From contig VWZS01002677.1 of assembly GCA_013397075.1 (NCBI GenBank), positions 58,235-122,234 on the forward strand: 64,000 bases of DNA, given 5' to 3'. A program made the translations under genes and the position numbers. The notes under the pieces are model-generated. The model was not told where the DNA came from and ran no database searches. It was given only the letters and a program-made list of their open reading frames with translations. This DNA comes from Rhabdornis inornatus (lineage: Eukaryota; Chordata; Aves; Passeriformes; Rhabdornithidae). Below are positions 61,001 to 64,000 of this stretch, piece by piece. Each line of letters begins with the position of its first letter. Positions within the stretch are counted from its first letter, which is position 1.

Positions 61001-64000
61001 TTAAAACTGAGATCCTGTTTTCGTACTTTCCTATTTTATTACCATTAAAAGTTACTATTTTGAACAGATCAAATGGGGCTAATTTCTATTAGAAAGATCT
61101 TGGTCTTCCTTTTCTATCTGCCATTTCTATCCTAACAGGTCAAAAGAGATCATCAGTCTTTGACTTGTCACAGGTGCAGGATTGCATATTGCCATTTCTG
61201 GGCTTCAGGCCAGTGTAAATTTCGAAGTAGAGGGAAAAGTGAGTGTTTTTCAGGCAGTCTGGCCATTATGGTTGCTCTTTTGTTTGTTTTCTGATTTTAC
61301 TAATTCTTGCCTCTCTGAGTCATTTGCATTCCAATTACTGGTTTTGAAAAAGAAAATTTTGAAAAACTTAAGGTAAAGCAGCAAAGTGTACGTAATAAAA
61401 TTAATTTTATTTTTTGGCACTGATTTATAAATCAATACCAGGAACACGTGGTTCATAAATTAATATCTGTACGGACCAAACTGACAAAAAATTCAGTTTT
61501 GTTGTTCAATTTATTTCCTGCACTGTCTGACCTATGCTAACAGTCTTTAAAAACTTGCATTTATTTCCTCTCTACATTATTTAAAGGAAAAGAGAGAATG
61601 CAAATATTTTCTCTTCTTCTCCTATCACTTGCATTATTCAAATACAATCTGTCTCCCATTTGTACTTAACTTTTTTGCTACATGGTGATATTTTTTTTGT
61701 GCCAAATTTGACTGCACCAAATAATTCATATGACTAAATCAAAATTTTCCGAGAAATATTATTTCTTTTTGTGTGAGTGTGCACATATGTGCTTTTTTGG
61801 GGGGGACAACCAGGATGTTTTACTTTTATCACTCTTCTCAGTTCTACAGAGTTTGTGAAACATAGCAAGGTGAATTCCTATTAAATTTCTGTCTAGAATT
61901 ATTTTGATGAAAATACCTGGCTTTCAACCCTAATAATTTCCAGCTGGAAAACAAAAATCACTGATGGCACACATGTTTAGAGTGTTCAGGAGGGGAGGGC
62001 ATGGAGGTTGTGCCAACTAGGAGAACAGTACATATCAGATAGCTGGAATTCTGCATCAGACTAGTCCAGTTTGCTCTTGTTTTAGAGGAATGTGGTATTG
62101 GTTGGACAATTAGCACTGTTTGAAATGCTTATCTATATCGTGAATTGAATACATTATCGTGTGAAAAAGTTACTGTTCCCTCTGAATGTTCTTTCTCTAG
62201 AGTCTATTTGTGTTTATATAACCACAACACACAACAGATTTTCTGTCTCTTTTGTGTAAGAGATTAATGAGTTCTTGGATCAAGTGCAATGTAATAAAGG
62301 CTGTTGTCTTTACACTTTTGGTCAAGCCCATAGCAAACTGTCTGTAACTAAATTTTCACAAATATGCCTTGACAACTTCTGTCATGTTTTCGTCATTAGA
62401 TCACTCTTTTAAGTCTCTTAAGTTGCCTTTATTTTTCCCCGCTCTAAGATACAAGGTAATGATCCCAGGAGGCAAGCTCTACTTGTTATACTTGTATGTA
62501 TATTTAAATTATTTTTATGACTCTGCTTCTAACATATTTCAGAATTGTTTTGATGTATTTTTTTCCTTTGAACAAAGCATATCATTTTATGATCACATAT
62601 ATTTTTATCATCAGTTTCAAATTGGTGCAGAAACAAGATATTTATTCCCTCTCCACATAAGGTGAAGCCATGTCAGACAGATATGTACCTATGTTCATGC
62701 AGTTTTTTACTGGTTTTGGCCTAGAACAAAATACATGCTAAGCAAGTTTTGATTTTTGAAATTGCAATGCCCTGAAATCCAAAACAAAGTTTTCTGCTTC
62801 CCATAAGTCAAAATATTCCTAATTATCTCTTAACTTCAACTTCGTGGAAGAAAAAAGTTTTAAGGAATCAGTTATGTGAAATTATTAAAAATAATTGGTA
62901 ATTATCATGTGTTCGTTATATATTTCCTTCTCAGAACCTCTGGATTGTTTGTCACATATATATTCCTACTATGCTTTTGGTAGTATTCTAACATGAGAAA
63001 AATATTTCTTTCTCATATTTAATGCATGTACTAATTGCTCAATAGGCTTGCAACTTGCCAGAGAAGAGTGGAGTGATGGTCCTCTCCTCTAACTGCCTTT
63101 AAGTGTGAATTATTCTCATTTCACACATCAGTATAAGGAAATAGCCATTTTTTCTCTGACAGAGAAAACCTTGTTGGATTGCAACTTTGGAGGGTTCCAT
63201 GTTCTCACTTGGGGCCATTTGAGGTAAAAATTCAGTCAGTGCAGAAGATGAATAGCATTTAACTTATATTTCTAATTTACATTTCCAATAATACCTTGAG
63301 GCTTTATTCACTTCTTAATCTTCTGGCTCCTCCTCTTAGAATATTGTATTTTATTTTAGAAACTGGGCTGGTTTCCCCCTGTACACATTAGATACTGGGG
63401 CGTGCTTCAAGGGCATCTGAAATATTCCAGTTCTCTGAGATACCCATATTGAAAGGGAAACCCCTGAGTGACATGAAAACCACTGAAGCTTTTCTCAGCT
63501 TATTTAAGGCAGGTGAAAAAGTGCATGCCAGGAACACCATGGCATGCTGGTGGCTCCTAATTAGCACACTTGCAGCAAGACCACAGTACATCAACTAGAC
63601 AGGGTTGGTGAGTGGCCAAAATCTCACTGTAGCTTATTTTTCCTTATTCACCTTCCAGAACTATGCATTCACTTTTTTTTTTTCTATTGGCTTGGATTTA
63701 TTAATGAGAGGCTGTTTAAAGTCCTACAACCCTGAGCCATAATTTCTCCTGATGTCACTGGTGGTTAGAGCCTGTCATCAGGTGTTTTAGCCTGACTACA
63801 TGTCAAGATTTGCTGTCTGGGAAAGAGCACTTCTCAAACAGTAGGATTAATGCTTGATTGCTCTCTTGTCCATCTGAAAGCCTTAAAGACAGAAATAAAC
63901 CAGAAGAAATCAGAGAGAAATAGTGTGATTTATGTGTAGTTTTGAGTTTATATAATTCCACATTCTGTTTTTTATGTGTGTTTTCACACACGCCTTCACA
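55095..64000. other. A+T-rich DNA, no gene seen
   Basis: No gene is supported. Short frames on both strands lack domains, including 57370-57636 in a CT-rich stretch, 60513-60785 and 62369-62665. T-rich simple sequence occurs near 56847-56866, 58503-58535 and 63673-63684, and a G-run occurs near 61799-61805. A hairpin-forming inverted repeat lies at 60193-60216. No CR1 copy is recognised in this last 9 kb. Confidence 0.5.
60193..60216. repeat. Perfect 9-bp stem inverted repeat, 6-base loop
   Basis: AAGAGTCCT at 60193-60201 is followed after CGAAAA by its exact reverse complement AGGACTCTT at 60208-60216. The stem is compact and contains more G+C than the surrounding DNA. No T-run follows directly and no RNA gene is recognised around it. 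Confidence 0.8.

Noticed and set aside
1..64000. CRISPR arrays, bacterial operons, tRNA/rRNA genes and complete endogenous retroviruses
   Set aside because: I saw no regularly spaced repeats, ribosome-binding-site-led gene runs, tRNA B-box-like sequence in a foldable context, paired long terminal repeats or retroviral coding blocks.

Overview
The window looks like about 64 kb of vertebrate nuclear DNA, most likely from a bird. It is A+T-rich and CpG-poor, has short poly-T/poly-A and T/G simple repeats, and has no operon-like packing or long open frames. The lineage clue is the interspersed repeats: every transposon I can recognise is a 5'-truncated CR1 (chicken repeat 1) LINE copy. CR1 dominates avian, crocodilian and turtle genomes, and the low overall repeat density favours a bird. 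I cannot name the species.

Layout. 1-17.4 kb is non-coding A+T-rich DNA with T-rich tracts and one exon-like block (9583-9810). The 12.4-13.5 kb part carries clustered homeodomain- and TCF-like motifs. A CR1 tail lies at 17.4 kb. 17.6-27.4 kb is unremarkable apart from GC-richer patches, the clearest at 24.0-24.3 kb followed by an A-rich tail. At 27.4-29.8 kb there are two minus-strand CR1 fragments, the larger retaining frameshifted remnants of the CR1 reverse-transcriptase ORF. 30.3 kb and 34.8 kb hold T-rich and A-rich low-complexity DNA. 31.8-32.3 kb is a possible enhancer-like block, followed by an exon-like coiled-coil frame at 32.5 kb. A local CpG-rich patch lies at 37.7-38.3 kb. Further exon-like blocks lie at 38.8, 41.9 and 55.0 kb. 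A much older CR1/L3-like fragment lies at 45.8-46.2 kb and a plus-strand CR1 3' end at 50.3-50.6 kb. The rest is A+T-rich DNA in which I see no gene.

No confident protein-coding gene, tRNA, rRNA, CRISPR array or complete mobile element is visible. The window is best read as intergenic DNA or part of a very long intron. Five blocks have a good splice acceptor, an open frame and a good donor, all on the plus strand. They are the most useful leads, but decoy splice pairs are common in vertebrate introns and their reading phases do not all chain, so they are candidates only. I found no sign of a novel multi-gene system.
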